Assembly (NCBI GenBank): GCA_026874595.1 | Contig: CM049307.1 | Coordinates: 45,133,678-45,197,677 of the forward strand | Origin: Sipunculus nudus | Lineage: Eukaryota > Annelida > Sipuncula > Golfingiida > Sipunculidae | DNA length: 64,000 nucleotides | Direction: 5' to 3' | Shown here: positions 1 to 10,978 of the stretch, in pieces | Position numbering within the stretch: position 1 is the stretch's first letter | How the letters are laid out: each line of letters starts with the position of its first letter | Translations under genes and position numbers: made by a program | The notes under the pieces: model-generated | What the model was told of the DNA's origin: nothing | Databases searched by the model: none | The model's input: the letters and a program-made list of their open reading frames with translations, nothing else

Positions 1-1573
1 TAAAATGATTAAGGAACTAGCAGGCTTTGTGGTACCTGACACCTTTACCCTGGCTAATTAAACTTCAATGGATTATCAAAGCAAACAGTACTCTTTGTGA
101 TGACTTTATTTACAATCTATACAACGTCGGTCAATTAACAACCTTGACAAAACCTTTGAATAAACGAATCCCGCGTCGATGTTCACACAGCCTGTACGCG
201 TACTCCAAGGGTCCTGCGGATCATAATATATGCACACTGGTGCCCGAACCGTCTGCTAGCAAAACGTGCCATATTTAAAGATTAGGGAACTAGCTGGTGA
301 GGTTATGACCTTTGAGCGCCATCTATTGACAATGTGATGAACAAAGAAGTATCTGAACGTGAACGCAGGTTTAATTGCTCTGCAAAGAACATATGGTCTT
401 TGGTTATCTTTTGTTATACAGTTTATTTTAAACAAAATGATATGTTCAAGAAATAACTTAGAATAATGTTTTACCGGTATTGCAGCCATACTCAAATATA
501 GGTACAACCGTTTGACTGGTTAGAGTGCATAATTTGGCGGGTGAATACCAATCTTTTATCAATCATTGCGTGAAAATGGCCGTGGTTTATAACTGACTCA
601 GAAAAGTTTTATAATACATATAAGCCTGTTTAAAATATCAATTTTACATTTAATAAAATTAACAAAAAATAAAATTAATATAAAAATATGCAGTTTCATA
701 AAATATACATTCTCAATATTCACTTCCTCCTTCCTCAGCCTATTATCGCCCAATGCGCCTCGGCGGGCTGTCGAGTCTCTTGTACATGTTTGAATTTAGT
801 CTTACCTGTGTTTTATAGCCGCATCCCTTGTTGAGAAATATTAGGCAGGATTTTCAGCTGCAAGTCTTATTTTATGGCCGCGGCGGCAAAACGCAGATCT
901 ACGGTATCAATACTTTACTAAAAAACTGCACATTGAAGTATCCACTTAATATGACAAGAATTTTACAATAGATCCCCAGTTGATGTATCACAACTTTTAG
1001 TCTCTTCACAATGATCTGGTAGATATGATGCATCCCTGCAGGAGTAGCCATTTTTGTTTTAGCAGGTTATATTTTTTAGAGTGTTTACATGACATCATTC
1101 AATAAGCAACTGTTCGTTGAGGCTTATTTGCAGTAGCCATGACAACCCGACTCAGTAGGCAATCAGATAATTGGGCTGGTAAGCCTACTCGAGTCGTGAT
1201 ACAAGTAATGTTGTGGAATGTATCGCAGTGGTCTTGCATCAGGTTTCATTCATATTGTGGTTAACGGCCCATAATCTCAATATTATGCTAAGAATGATGA
1301 ATTAACACAATAGTATACATGTGAGCTCACAACCAAACTGAAATACTGTCTCCATGGACACAGGTCATTTCTTGTATCACCTGCATGCTGCCTGCGTCCT
1401 GTAACCCATGCAAGCCATGCTTGTGTTTATGCGGTCATAAATTCAACAAACATACCGAGGGGTTACAAATGTGCTGGGTTAAAATGGAACTTTTCTCACT
1501 CATGTTTGTTATTATTAGAAAGAACACAAAAATTGCTAACGATTAGTCTGGTTTTTGTTGATTGACAGTGTAC
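1..1573. other. No gene recognised; left flank
   Basis: AT-rich sequence without an exon I can support. Short open frames at 27-278 (+) and 256-507 (-) have no recognisable domain or good splice context. The earlier SLC22 exons that should precede the exon at 2133 were not found here and probably lie to the left of the window. The one structural feature seen is the inverted repeat at 1148-1196. Confidence 0.5.
1148..1196. repeat. Short inverted repeat (hairpin)
   Basis: The left arm CGACTCAGTAGGC (1148-1160) is the reverse complement of the right arm GCCTACTCGAGTCG (1183-1196) apart from one bulged base, around a 22-nt loop. No terminator or transposon context is visible. Confidence 0.6.
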
Positions 1574-1756
1574 CTGGAGGCCATGAAGCCTTGTCAGAAA
1601 TAACGAAAATGTTTGCATCTTCATAAGGCCTTATAATGCGAACCTCCCACTTAGATGTAATGACACTCTGGCACCAGTAATCTGGTCGTAATGCCAGAGG
1701 GTCAATATGACGCTGTATTTGCAGGTGACCAGTGATCTTTACTGCCATAAGTGGGT
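1574..1756 (-). CDS. Candidate orphan exon, possibly related to exon 4 of the CBM20 genes
   Basis: A 183-nt (61-codon) open stretch on the - strand lies between an acceptor-like ATATCAG and a donor CCAG|GTACAC. Both borders are phase 1, as in every intron of the CBM20 genes to the right. The translation begins DPLMAVKITGHLQI and contains SKWEVRIIRPYEDAN. It resembles exon 4 of those genes in its ITGHLQ/ISGHWE start and its WEV/YKV end. The acceptor has a poor polypyrimidine tract and no neighbouring exon was found. It is therefore either one exon of a diverged family member, a relic, or chance. The similarity was judged by eye. Confidence 0.35.
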
Positions 1757-2132
1757 CTGATATGATGTGAATTGTAGACTGATTTCTCATATTTTCAAAT
1801 AATTATGTTTCTTAAATAAGATGTAAGGTAGGTATTTATTAACCTTGTTGAAAATCCCTTTATCCCCTACCTTCACTATTATTCACCCTACCTTCACTAA
1901 TAAAAATTTTCATAGCAAAAAACAGGTGGACAGGAGGGGTGAAACAGACTATAGTACAGGTTTAATCCCAATGTTTATGAGGAAATGTAGACTGTCTGTA
2001 AGTTTGCTTTAATATTCAGATATGCCTGTACACACACACAATTACACAGTGTCAATATTTAGACTCAAGTACTTGTCGGAGTTCTTGTCCATTTTCATTG
2101 GGAAGTACTGATATCATTATTTCTTTTTCTAG

Positions 2133-5100
2133 GTATGGGAGAAGAGCACCATTTTCTATATTTATGATAGCTGGAGGCATCAGCTGTCTTAGTATCCTCG
2201 TACTTCCCACAGGTATCAACTTTTTTTTATTTTACAAAACTGTTTTTTACACACCTGTCTTTAATCTGAGAAACTTTGTCTCCCTGATGTTGTTAGGTAA
2301 CTAGCACTTGTGTAAATAATGAAATGTACATCTGTTAAAAAGGGTGCAGTTTTCAAAGAATTATTTTATTTGGAAATGCATCATAGGGTTTGAACATAAC
2401 ACATGTGGGCAGCCTGTTGGAGTATCAGAAAGAAAAGCTTAAGGTATGTTAGATGAATGCCATTGAAGCTGTCCTCCTTACACCAGAATGAGAAAGGTGG
2501 ACGTGTGTGTGTGTGTTATAGAAGTAGGAGCAAGGGAACTGCATACTACAACATACTTCAACATTATTTTTTTTAATTTGAGCAAAATAATCCAATATAG
2601 GACCCATGTCTGTATGTTATTTCATGATAATCATTTAAAGAATATTATTGACAAATGTAAGTTCAAATAAATGTGCAAGAATTCCACCTATTTTGTGCAA
2701 AGTAATGAACTGTTAGTAAAAGGGTATCAAAATGCAAATTTCTTGCATTGTTTATGTTTATTGGCCATGGATGGTGTCTTTTTGGTACAGCTAAACCGTA
2801 CATTCCTCAACAGAAGACTTCCAGCTGTTTATAAGACAACAGTTACACCGCAGATGAATTTGCATTGATATTTGCATTGATATCATCAGCCTGAATGACT
2901 TATGTTGCAAACCTGTTTGTCATATTTTTCTTATTTGTCTCCTACAAAAAGTTCAGCGCAAACAAATACCTTATATACCGCTCAGGCAATCAGAAGTATT
3001 GCTTGAGCAACCTTTGGCCCAGAATTTTCTATACTGTCTCACTTGTTAACAAAATTTCATGGAAAAACATGCAGATGTGGGTACTGGCATGGACAAAAAA
3101 CAAAAGACAAAGTGTATTTAAAAAACTTGTGATCAGCTCAGTGACAAGGTATTTTAAAGTAGCACCCCTAGCAAAGACACATATTTATAAAATCAATCAA
3201 GTATACATTATGTTAAACCTAGTGCAGTGTTCTTGCTTGTGGTATACATATTTTTTTTTTCAATTTTTATTCTTTGTCCTATGATATTTTAACATTTAAT
3301 TGTTTTTTTTTATTTTAAGCTATTTTTGTTTTTCATCTGTCATGTTTCTATCAACCTATATCTGAAATTTTGAATTTTTATTTGATATTCTATTTTTCAT
3401 TTTTGAACAAAAAAGACACATGCTAAAGGAAAAAAAAAGACTTGAGAAATCGTCATATAGTTAAATATTAGCCAACTGAAAAATAGCTTACCGAAACTGG
3501 ATGCTTAAAATAGTGTATTATTTTTAAAAAAAAAGTAAATATTTTACAATGAACAATTTTGTAGCGAACCTGTGAGCTTATGCGATGGAGCGGCGTCCTC
3601 TGTCCGCCATCCATAGTTGTCTGTACATTAACCCATGCTATCTCAGGATCAGTCACAGCTAGAAGCTCCAAATTGCATATAAGCATCAGTTACATGTCAA
3701 ACTTCATCGAATTGAGCTTATTTTTTGGTTATCTGCATTAACTTCGATTTTTAGGGGAAAACCTTTATAACTTTAAAAATCTTCTTCTCCGAAACTGTTC
3801 AGCCAAATTGTCCAATATTTCACAGAAATGATCCCTGGAACAATCTTTCTCAAATTTGTTTGAATGGTTCCAGTTTGGAGATTTTTGGCTGAGTTACAGT
3901 AGGTTGAAGCTTAGTCATCTGTCCAAAAAAGCACACTACAATTAAAATCTCAGAAACGGCTGGAGCTATCACCAAATTTTATGCCAATGTTTGTCACATA
4001 TGTCACATCTTAAATTGAGGTATTGGTGGCGCCACCTACATTGATCTGTTTTTACAAGTGAAAATGTAATTATAGACACTTCTAGCTTATACACTGTTTT
4101 ATGATGAAACAGTTGAGCTGATTGGTTTAAACTTTACAGGAATTATTCTATGGTAGGGTTCTGCTGGTTTTATAAGAATAGATTGGGTAAATGCAGCTTT
4201 AAAAAAGCAGTGTAGCAAATTGAAAAAAAAGGCTTTCTGTGTTTGAAAACAGATTTGACAACATGCTGAGTTTCAGCAGCCAAGTCAAGAGGTCACTCAG
4301 TACAACCAGGTGGGGTCCAGACATAACCATGGCAAATGACCTGGCTCTGCCTGGTGTTAGACACAGCATCTAGACGTCTAGACACATTTTCTAGATGCAG
4401 AATGCCCAGATTAGATTGGAAGTATATCTTTCAACTGTTTGAAAAAACTTGGTTTGCATTTTTAGTGATTTTGTCATCTAAAAAAATTCTATTGGATTTT
4501 GCCTATTTCTTGGCTAACTGCATTTTCTTAGATTTTATAGTGAAGTAGCTAAAAAACATTAAAGAATGTTCTTCTCTGAAACCATGCTGCCAAATTGTCC
4601 GTTCATCTGTCCCTATAATCCTTCCTGGCAAAAAGAACATATCCAAAATATCCTGACTGATACATCGTAGTTTTAAAATGTCTTAGTCCAAAACTTGCAG
4701 GTCCAAAACGTCCATTTTGCTGAAATCATAATGACTAAGGTAGATATGCAGGACATAAGAGGATCAATATTAAATTTTAAAAATAAACCTCCATTCATAC
4801 TCCCAAACTTTGCACAGGTTAGCATTAGGCCTGTAGGCCTTGTTTTTATAAATATAAATACCATCAGAACAAGCACTGTACCAAGTTTATATAAATTATT
4901 CATAATTTTTTGTTCTAATATTAATTTTGAATGAAATTTTGGTAGTTTTTTAATTGGGGTGTTTTTTCAAGTTGATTCTACCTTAAATGACTCCATATCC
5001 TAGCCTTATGATTAGGTGGAATTAGTTAAGTCATGTTGTACAGAAAAATATATAAGTTTAAACTATTAGTATTTCCAGTTGAAGCAATATGTTATGTTTT

Positions 5101-7015
5101 TGTTACAGGGTCAGATACTTTGGCCATAATGCTTGCTTTAGTGGGCAAGCTGTCCATATCAGCATCTTTCTCTGTGGCCTATATCTTTACAGCTGAGCTT
5201 TACCCCACAGTCATCAGGTAATATACATTAACCATTTGTTTAAATATCAAATCACAGATTGACCATGTATATGTGTAGACAGCATTTTCTGACATGTATA
5301 AAAATATATAATAAATGTATGTAATTTTATATGCAGTTAGTATAGGTTCCCTTTGTTGAGACTGCAGAACTGTATGGTGAGAACAATGGAAATGCTGATT
5401 TAACTATGTAGAGTAAGATGTTCTTTTTATTGACCTAAAAGTTAAACATTATTGAATGGACTTGCATATTATCTGTTCTTGCCTTGGGGACAGGCACCAA
5501 ATATGTTATATAACTACGTTCTGCATTACATCCTATAATCTTTAATCTCAGCTTATGAAAATGAGTAATAGTTGATATTTATAAAGAAATATACTACAAA
5601 TATCATATAACACTAGTGGAAATCTTGACATTTATCATTTATATCTCTTTAACAAACATTGAGGGAATACAGTATCAGGATTCAAACATCTGTGCCTCGG
5701 GACAAGGTAACCCCACCTGGGCCGAGTTTTCCATGGGACGTGTACCACTGGTTACACTGGTATATAATAGACGCCACTTTTATAGACTTTTTGTAAACTT
5801 TCCCAAATAAAGTCAGATTGCTCAGAATTTGCCATAAGATATAGAAAATGAGGCCCATGAGGACCCACTTTGTATCATTCTGAACAAAAATGGGAATTTC
5901 TGAGGTGAGGTCATAGACAACAATTTAGTGCAACCATCAGTTATTATATAGGTTAGGAGCAATGTTACAAAGGGATTTCAGATGACAGTCTGTGTGACCA
6001 ATATGTCCAGAGTGAACTAGATGGCATTTCAGTGTATTTGACAGCGTGGCTAAGTGGTCAGTGTTACACTTTGACAGATTGGACCCATTTAAATAGATCA
6101 TATAGGCAACACCTAAAAATTGAAGCCCATGGAAAACAAATAGTTAAAATAAGGAAGATGGTTCAGAAATGAACATTTATAAAAAAAGGAAACAAGTGTG
6201 AAATCACTGTTTGTACTCAGAAATATTGCTCTATTAAAACAGAAAAGCAACATGATCATTGAATTTTGCCTCTGATATTTTTATTTGTTTAAGGACTTAA
6301 TGTACTGTTGATATTACTATCTGTGTTTATTGCAGGAATAATGCCCTTGGCATTTGTGTGACTGCGGCCAGGTTTGGTGGAGTTTTGGCACCTCTTGTAA
6401 TACCACTGGTATGTGTAATAATTGATGTCTTCCTTACTTTAAGATACTGTTTTTTTACTGAAATATATTATTTATAATGGTGATATTCAGTGTCCTTTCA
6501 ACATCCTCCTTATTTAAGGCTAAAACTGCTGCGATTTTATTAACTTTTGTTTCCAGAATTAGATTCCTTAATATCCCCAGCCTTATTTCAAAGTTTCCGG
6601 TGTTTTCTTCACATCTTCATCACTTGTAACTATGAACTTGAGTGATCTTCTGTTTGCAACATAGCAGTCTGTGTGTGTGTGTGTATATATATGCAATGTT
6701 ACGTGTGATTTGAAAATTTTAAGTCAACTCTTCCTCAGGTCAAATTAAAACTGTTATCCTCATGTTATGTATGTGTTTCAGGACCAGATCTACCCTTCCC
6801 TGTCCTTTGTTGTGTATGGGTCGCTGTCATTCTCAGCTGGGCTCCTTGCTGTCCGTCTTCCAGAGACGCTGAACCAGCCGATGCCAGAAACAATGGAGGA
6901 CTTGTCTCCTGCAGCCTCAGTCATTAACAAACTGACAGATTATAAAACAGAGGACAGAGAACATCTGTTTCAAAATGAGATGCTTAACGCAAAAGAAAGG
7001 ACCAGGCTTCAGTGA
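2133..7015 (+). CDS. SLC22-family organic ion transporter, four C-terminal exons (S1)
   Basis: Exons are 2133-2212, 5109-5217, 6336-6408 and 6782-7015, with GT/AG borders and introns in phases 1, 2 and 0. Joined, they give the last ~165 residues of an SLC22 (OCT/OCTN/OAT) carrier of the major facilitator superfamily, which moves organic cations, anions or zwitterions across the plasma membrane. Visible hallmarks are YGRR after TM8, hydrophobic TM9-TM10, ELYPTVIRN in the loop before TM11, ARFGGVLAP in TM11, and LPETLNQPMPETMEDL after TM12. The cytosolic tail ends ERTRLQ and TGA. A family member is about 550 residues long, so the N-terminal two thirds (TM1-8) are missing here and presumably lie left of the window. 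Substrate cannot be predicted. An AATAAA follows the stop by about 320 nt. Two broken copies lie at 26.6 and 57.8 kb. Confidence 0.85.
3545..4260. repeat. Dispersed repeat inside the S1 intron
   Basis: The stretch from TAGCGAACCTGTGA (about 3562) through TTTGGCTGAGTTACAG (about 3885) and a GGTGGCGCCACCT palindrome (4025-4037) recurs, diverged, at 31.26-31.75 and 62.4-62.88 kb. The intron 2213-5108 otherwise holds only AT-rich sequence; the open frame at 2895-3284 is low-complexity and not supported as coding. Confidence 0.7.
6671..6693. repeat. (TG)n(TA)n microsatellite
   Basis: A short run before the last S1 exon. The same position is expanded to a long TA run in S2 (28242-28293) and a medium one in S3 (59384-59405). 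Confidence 0.8.
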
Positions 7016-7332
7016 AAATATGTCAGTAGCAGGGGGATGGCACATACCAATCGTTAGATGTGTTTGTGCACCTACAATGTGTTTTTAGTGATAATTAAGC
7101 ACTTATAGGTTAGTGTTAAGCTAACAGGCTGTTTGCAATGGTATGGATGCAATGGAATTGATGGCTGTTGCAGTGCAGTCCTTTGGATGACTGGTGTCAA
7201 GACTGGAAAGTAGGCATATCAGCCTTGTATAAATGCATGCTGACTCATGTGTTCATGTCTAGCACAGAATGAGACTTTTTATGTTCAGCAGGTATAGTGG
7301 TAGTTATGTTTTCCAGCACTTCAAATTGGATT

Positions 7333-7338
7333 AATAAA
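7333..7338 (+). terminator. Likely polyadenylation signal of S1
   Basis: AATAAA about 320 nt after the SLC22 stop codon. The interval 7016-7440 is probably 3' UTR and flank; it recurs after S2 and S3. Confidence 0.5.
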
Positions 7339-7689
7339 AATATGACATTGGCTCATAATTATTTTCTTGGAGGTAACGCCTCCATTATAAATGCCTGCTT
7401 AAGTTAGTACATCTACAGAATTCCATTTCATTTAGACTAAATAACAGGGTAGTGGCACACTTACGCTCACTGTATCCGCCAAAGCAAAGTTTTGTGGATA
7501 CAATATTTTTGACCAGGTTCCGCGGCTGCCGCGTTTGTTTCCAGAGAACTCCTCTGAGACTACTGGACAGATTTTTTCCAATACTTGCACCAATTATCGG
7601 GTCACATGTGAACTGGTGCCTAACCAATTGGCCTTGACCTCTGACCTTTCCTCTCTGCCCAGCGTCTGTTTGTGCGTCTGTTTCCACAC

Positions 7690-8615
7690 ATAAACCCACA
7701 TATCTCGGGGAACCGTTTGACCGATCAGGAAAAAAATTTTGTACAAATGTAGCCCTTGGATAGCTTTATAACATACACAAAAAATGGTGGTGCCACCTGC
7801 AATCATGTTTGCACAATGTCCATCTGTTCATCTGCCTTGGGTTAAAATCACTCGTATCTCTGCAGTGGTTTGACTAATTCACCTGAAATTCGTCATGCGT
7901 ATACATCCCGCATAGCTTTCTTGATTTTATGACAGATGGCACCAACTACATTCACGTTCACACTGTAGACATCCAAGCTCATATCTCAGGAATCGTTTGA
8001 CCAATCAGGAAAAAAAATTACACAATTGTAGCCCTTAGATAGCTTTATAACATACACAAAAATGGTGGCGCCACCTGCAGCCTTTTTGCACAGTGTCCAT
8101 CTGTTTGTCTGCCTTGGGTTAAAATCACTCATATCTCTGCAGTGGTTTGACCAAATTACCTGAAATTCGGCATGCATATACATCCCGCATAGCTTTCTTG
8201 ATTTTATGACAGGTGGGGCCAGTTACATTTATGTTCACACTGTAGACATCCATGCTTATATCACCGGACTCATTCGATCAATCAGGAAAAAAATTTTTCA
8301 CAAATGTAGCCCTTGGATAGCGTTATAACATACACAAAAATGGTGGCGCCACCTGCAACCATGTTTGCACAATGTCCATCTGTTCGTCTGCCTTTGGTTA
8401 AAATCACTCGAATCTCTGCAGTGGTTTGACTAATTCACCTGAAATTCGTCATGCGTATACATGCCGCATAGCTTTCTTGATTTTATGACAAGTGGCGCCA
8501 CCTACATTCACGTTCACGCTGCAGACATCCAAGCTCATATCTCAGGAACCGTTCGACCAATCAGTAAAAATTTTTTACACAAATGTAGCCCTTGGATAGC
8601 GTTATAACATACACT
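7690..8615. repeat. Tandem array, ~280-bp period, about 3.3 copies
   Basis: The block GTAGCCCTTGGATAG (followed by CTTTATAACATACAC) recurs at about 7750, 8027, 8308 and 8587. Each ~280-bp unit is two related ~140-bp halves, each reading an 'atctcagg / gtttgacc' part and then a GGTGGCGCCACC-type palindrome. At the equivalent place the S2 and S3 tails carry a SINE instead. Open frames here are incidental. Confidence 0.85.
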
Positions 8616-9289
8616 TGTTTTACAGAAAGGTCCTAAAATTTAAATCAAAGTTTCTAATTTACAAGGTTTTTTACAGTATACAATGACACCATTTGTACCA
8701 CAAGACCCAAGATATTGACTTAAAATCTCGTCTCGTGTCTGAATATGTTTTATTGTAAATTAAGTAATGTTTTTATTATATATCTAGATAATTATATCAT
8801 GGTGTGGCAGCAAAAAATTCTGGTCTGTAGAATGTTGTTTTGTTCTCATGGCTTTCTGCGTATACTGTTAGATGGCTTAGTCTCACGTCTGAAATTTCAG
8901 ATTTAAGATGTAAACGTTTGGACTGAAGAATATTTTTGATAGAGAGCAGTAAAATGGTATTAACCTTCCAGGATTCTTACATAAAAAAGGATGCTTTATT
9001 ATAAACTGAGATATACCCAATAAATTGTTACGGTATACACACGTTTTAATGTCTTAATATAATTGTTGAAGTACCTGTATTGTATGTAGTCATCTCTGGT
9101 GTGAAAATTTGCTGACGAGCCCGTCCAGTGCTGTCCCCTATTGTATTTTCATCAAACTAATCCTGCCTTGTCGGTCATTTTCACGTGGCACGAATGAACG
9201 TGGTCAAGACAGCTGAACTGATGTAAAACGTGATTTACACAAACTGCGGACCCATGGATGATGATACTAGCCATTTAAATGATACTATG

Positions 9290-9620
9290 GTTGGCCTTTA
9301 GTTCGCGGAGGTTTCAAATTCGCGAAGACCGCTAAGGGGAATTAATTCATGAAAATCAAACCGTCGTTAATTATGTGCCTCACCAACACATGCAGGGGTA
9401 TGTAAATCAAAAAAAGATAATATCAGCTCTTTATATTATCTAACTATAGTGGAAAAGAATTTGTAATCGTCAAATTCTTTAGATTTAGCGTGCTTAGGAA
9501 ATAATGTGATAATAAATGTACTATATGTAGGTGACTGTATTTTGAGATCGCGAAAATGAGATCACGAAACAAAGATAACATTTAAATCGCGAAATATTAG
9601 CCTCGCGAATATAAAGACTA
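9290..9620. repeat. GCGAAA/TTCGCG-rich dispersed repeat
   Basis: Repeated GCGAAA and TTCGCG words, for example around 9301, 9549 and 9604. Homologous stretches at 29.83-30.25 and 60.94-61.37 kb are part of the duplicated S tail. Confidence 0.7.
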
Positions 9621-9663
9621 CCACAGTTTATATGGCCTGCATGCTAAACATGATGGACCTTTT

Positions 9664-10175
9664 TTATACGCACGTCACATGACGGAAGTATTATTGTGTA
9701 CCCATCGTCCGTCCGTCCGTCCATTTACTTTTAGTGTCGCCGCCATCACTCGCCGAGGCTTTGATGGAATTTCACCAAACTCGTGATTTGCACCATAACT
9801 ACTTACAAACAGAATATATTGCCCGAATTCGATTATGTGAAAAATCCACGCATATTTAATAATGTTGCGAGTCACCAGGCTGCTTTGTGGTGTCGCCGCG
9901 ATAACTTACGAGGAATATGAAGGATTTTGAGAAAAATCATCAGAAATGTTAATCAATAAAATATATCTCGCCTAATTTCGATTTCCAGCAAAATCCACGC
10001 ATATTTAATGAGGTCAGAGGTCGGCGCACTTTGATGACTTACCAACAATCCTATGCGTTTTCATGAAACTCGTACATATTTACCAATAGAGTTTCTCACC
10101 TGAATTACATTCTCATCAAAGTTCACGCATATTTTATGAGGTCAGAGGTCACCAGATATATGACGGACGTATTAT
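9664..10175. repeat. Dispersed element with internal ~140-bp tandem units
   Basis: Bounded by CACATGACGGAAGTATTAT on the left and TATGACGGACGTATTATG on the right. Three diverged units each contain GTCGCCGCGATAACTTAC-like and TCCACGCATATTTAAT-like segments. Copies are at 30.31-30.80 and 61.43-61.93 kb. Confidence 0.7.
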
Positions 10176-10978
10176 GCAAGTTTGCGGCGCTCTTGTTTCA
10201 TCTTGCCCGTATCATTCAACGTGTTTCACTCGTTAAAACGGAAAACGAATGGCTGTTAAGTAAGTGATCTGTGCCTCAGCAGGAGCAAAAAAACCAACGT
10301 GGCGTTTTTATAATAATAAAAATAATCTGACAAGCATGAAGGCGAAGTGAAATTTGTCAGACAAGTTTTTAGTTTTTCTTGTTTGACCAGTTTTGTTCAA
10401 TGTTGCTTTTGATTAATTGAAGAAAGATCTTATTTTAAATGTTAATTTAGTTGAAACTTTGTACCATAATGAATATCTTTTTAATCAAGGTGATATTTTT
10501 CCCTAGTTAGAATGACGTGGATTTTTTTTAATGTTATATGTCCCTTTGGATACTATCAGTGGTTTTCATCATAAGACGTGAAAAATGTTTATAATTTTAG
10601 TTTAACCATTTGGGTTGGGGGAATCCGAAGAATGAGAGGGTAAAGTGAGACCATGCCTAGGCTGATTTCAGATTACCAGTAAGTATATAACTTGGATTGT
10701 TGTGTCTGTACGGTGTGTGGGAGGGAGTTATAAATATGGGCCCACCATCCATGGGTTTTGCAATTTAACAACAACAAAAATATTAAAATAAGTCCCTTCC
10801 CAAGCACAAAATAAAACTCTAACGCATTCACACCGTCAAGTAATAAAGCTAATATTCAACAAATACACTAAAAGAGGTTTCCGAAATTTATTATATAAAT
10901 CTAAACATTTGATATAATAGTAATGAGAGAGCAGTTCATATATTTCCTGTCCATTCTTGTCCACGGCAGCGATACGTC

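Noticed and set aside
2895..3284. 129-residue hydrophobic frame in the SLC22 intron
   Set aside because: AT-rich low complexity, no domain, inside an intron, no homolog in S2 or S3.
7385..7699. Frames in the 280-bp repeat region (also 7452-7637 and 7986-8183)
   Set aside because: Fall within tandem non-coding repeats and are not kept between repeat units.
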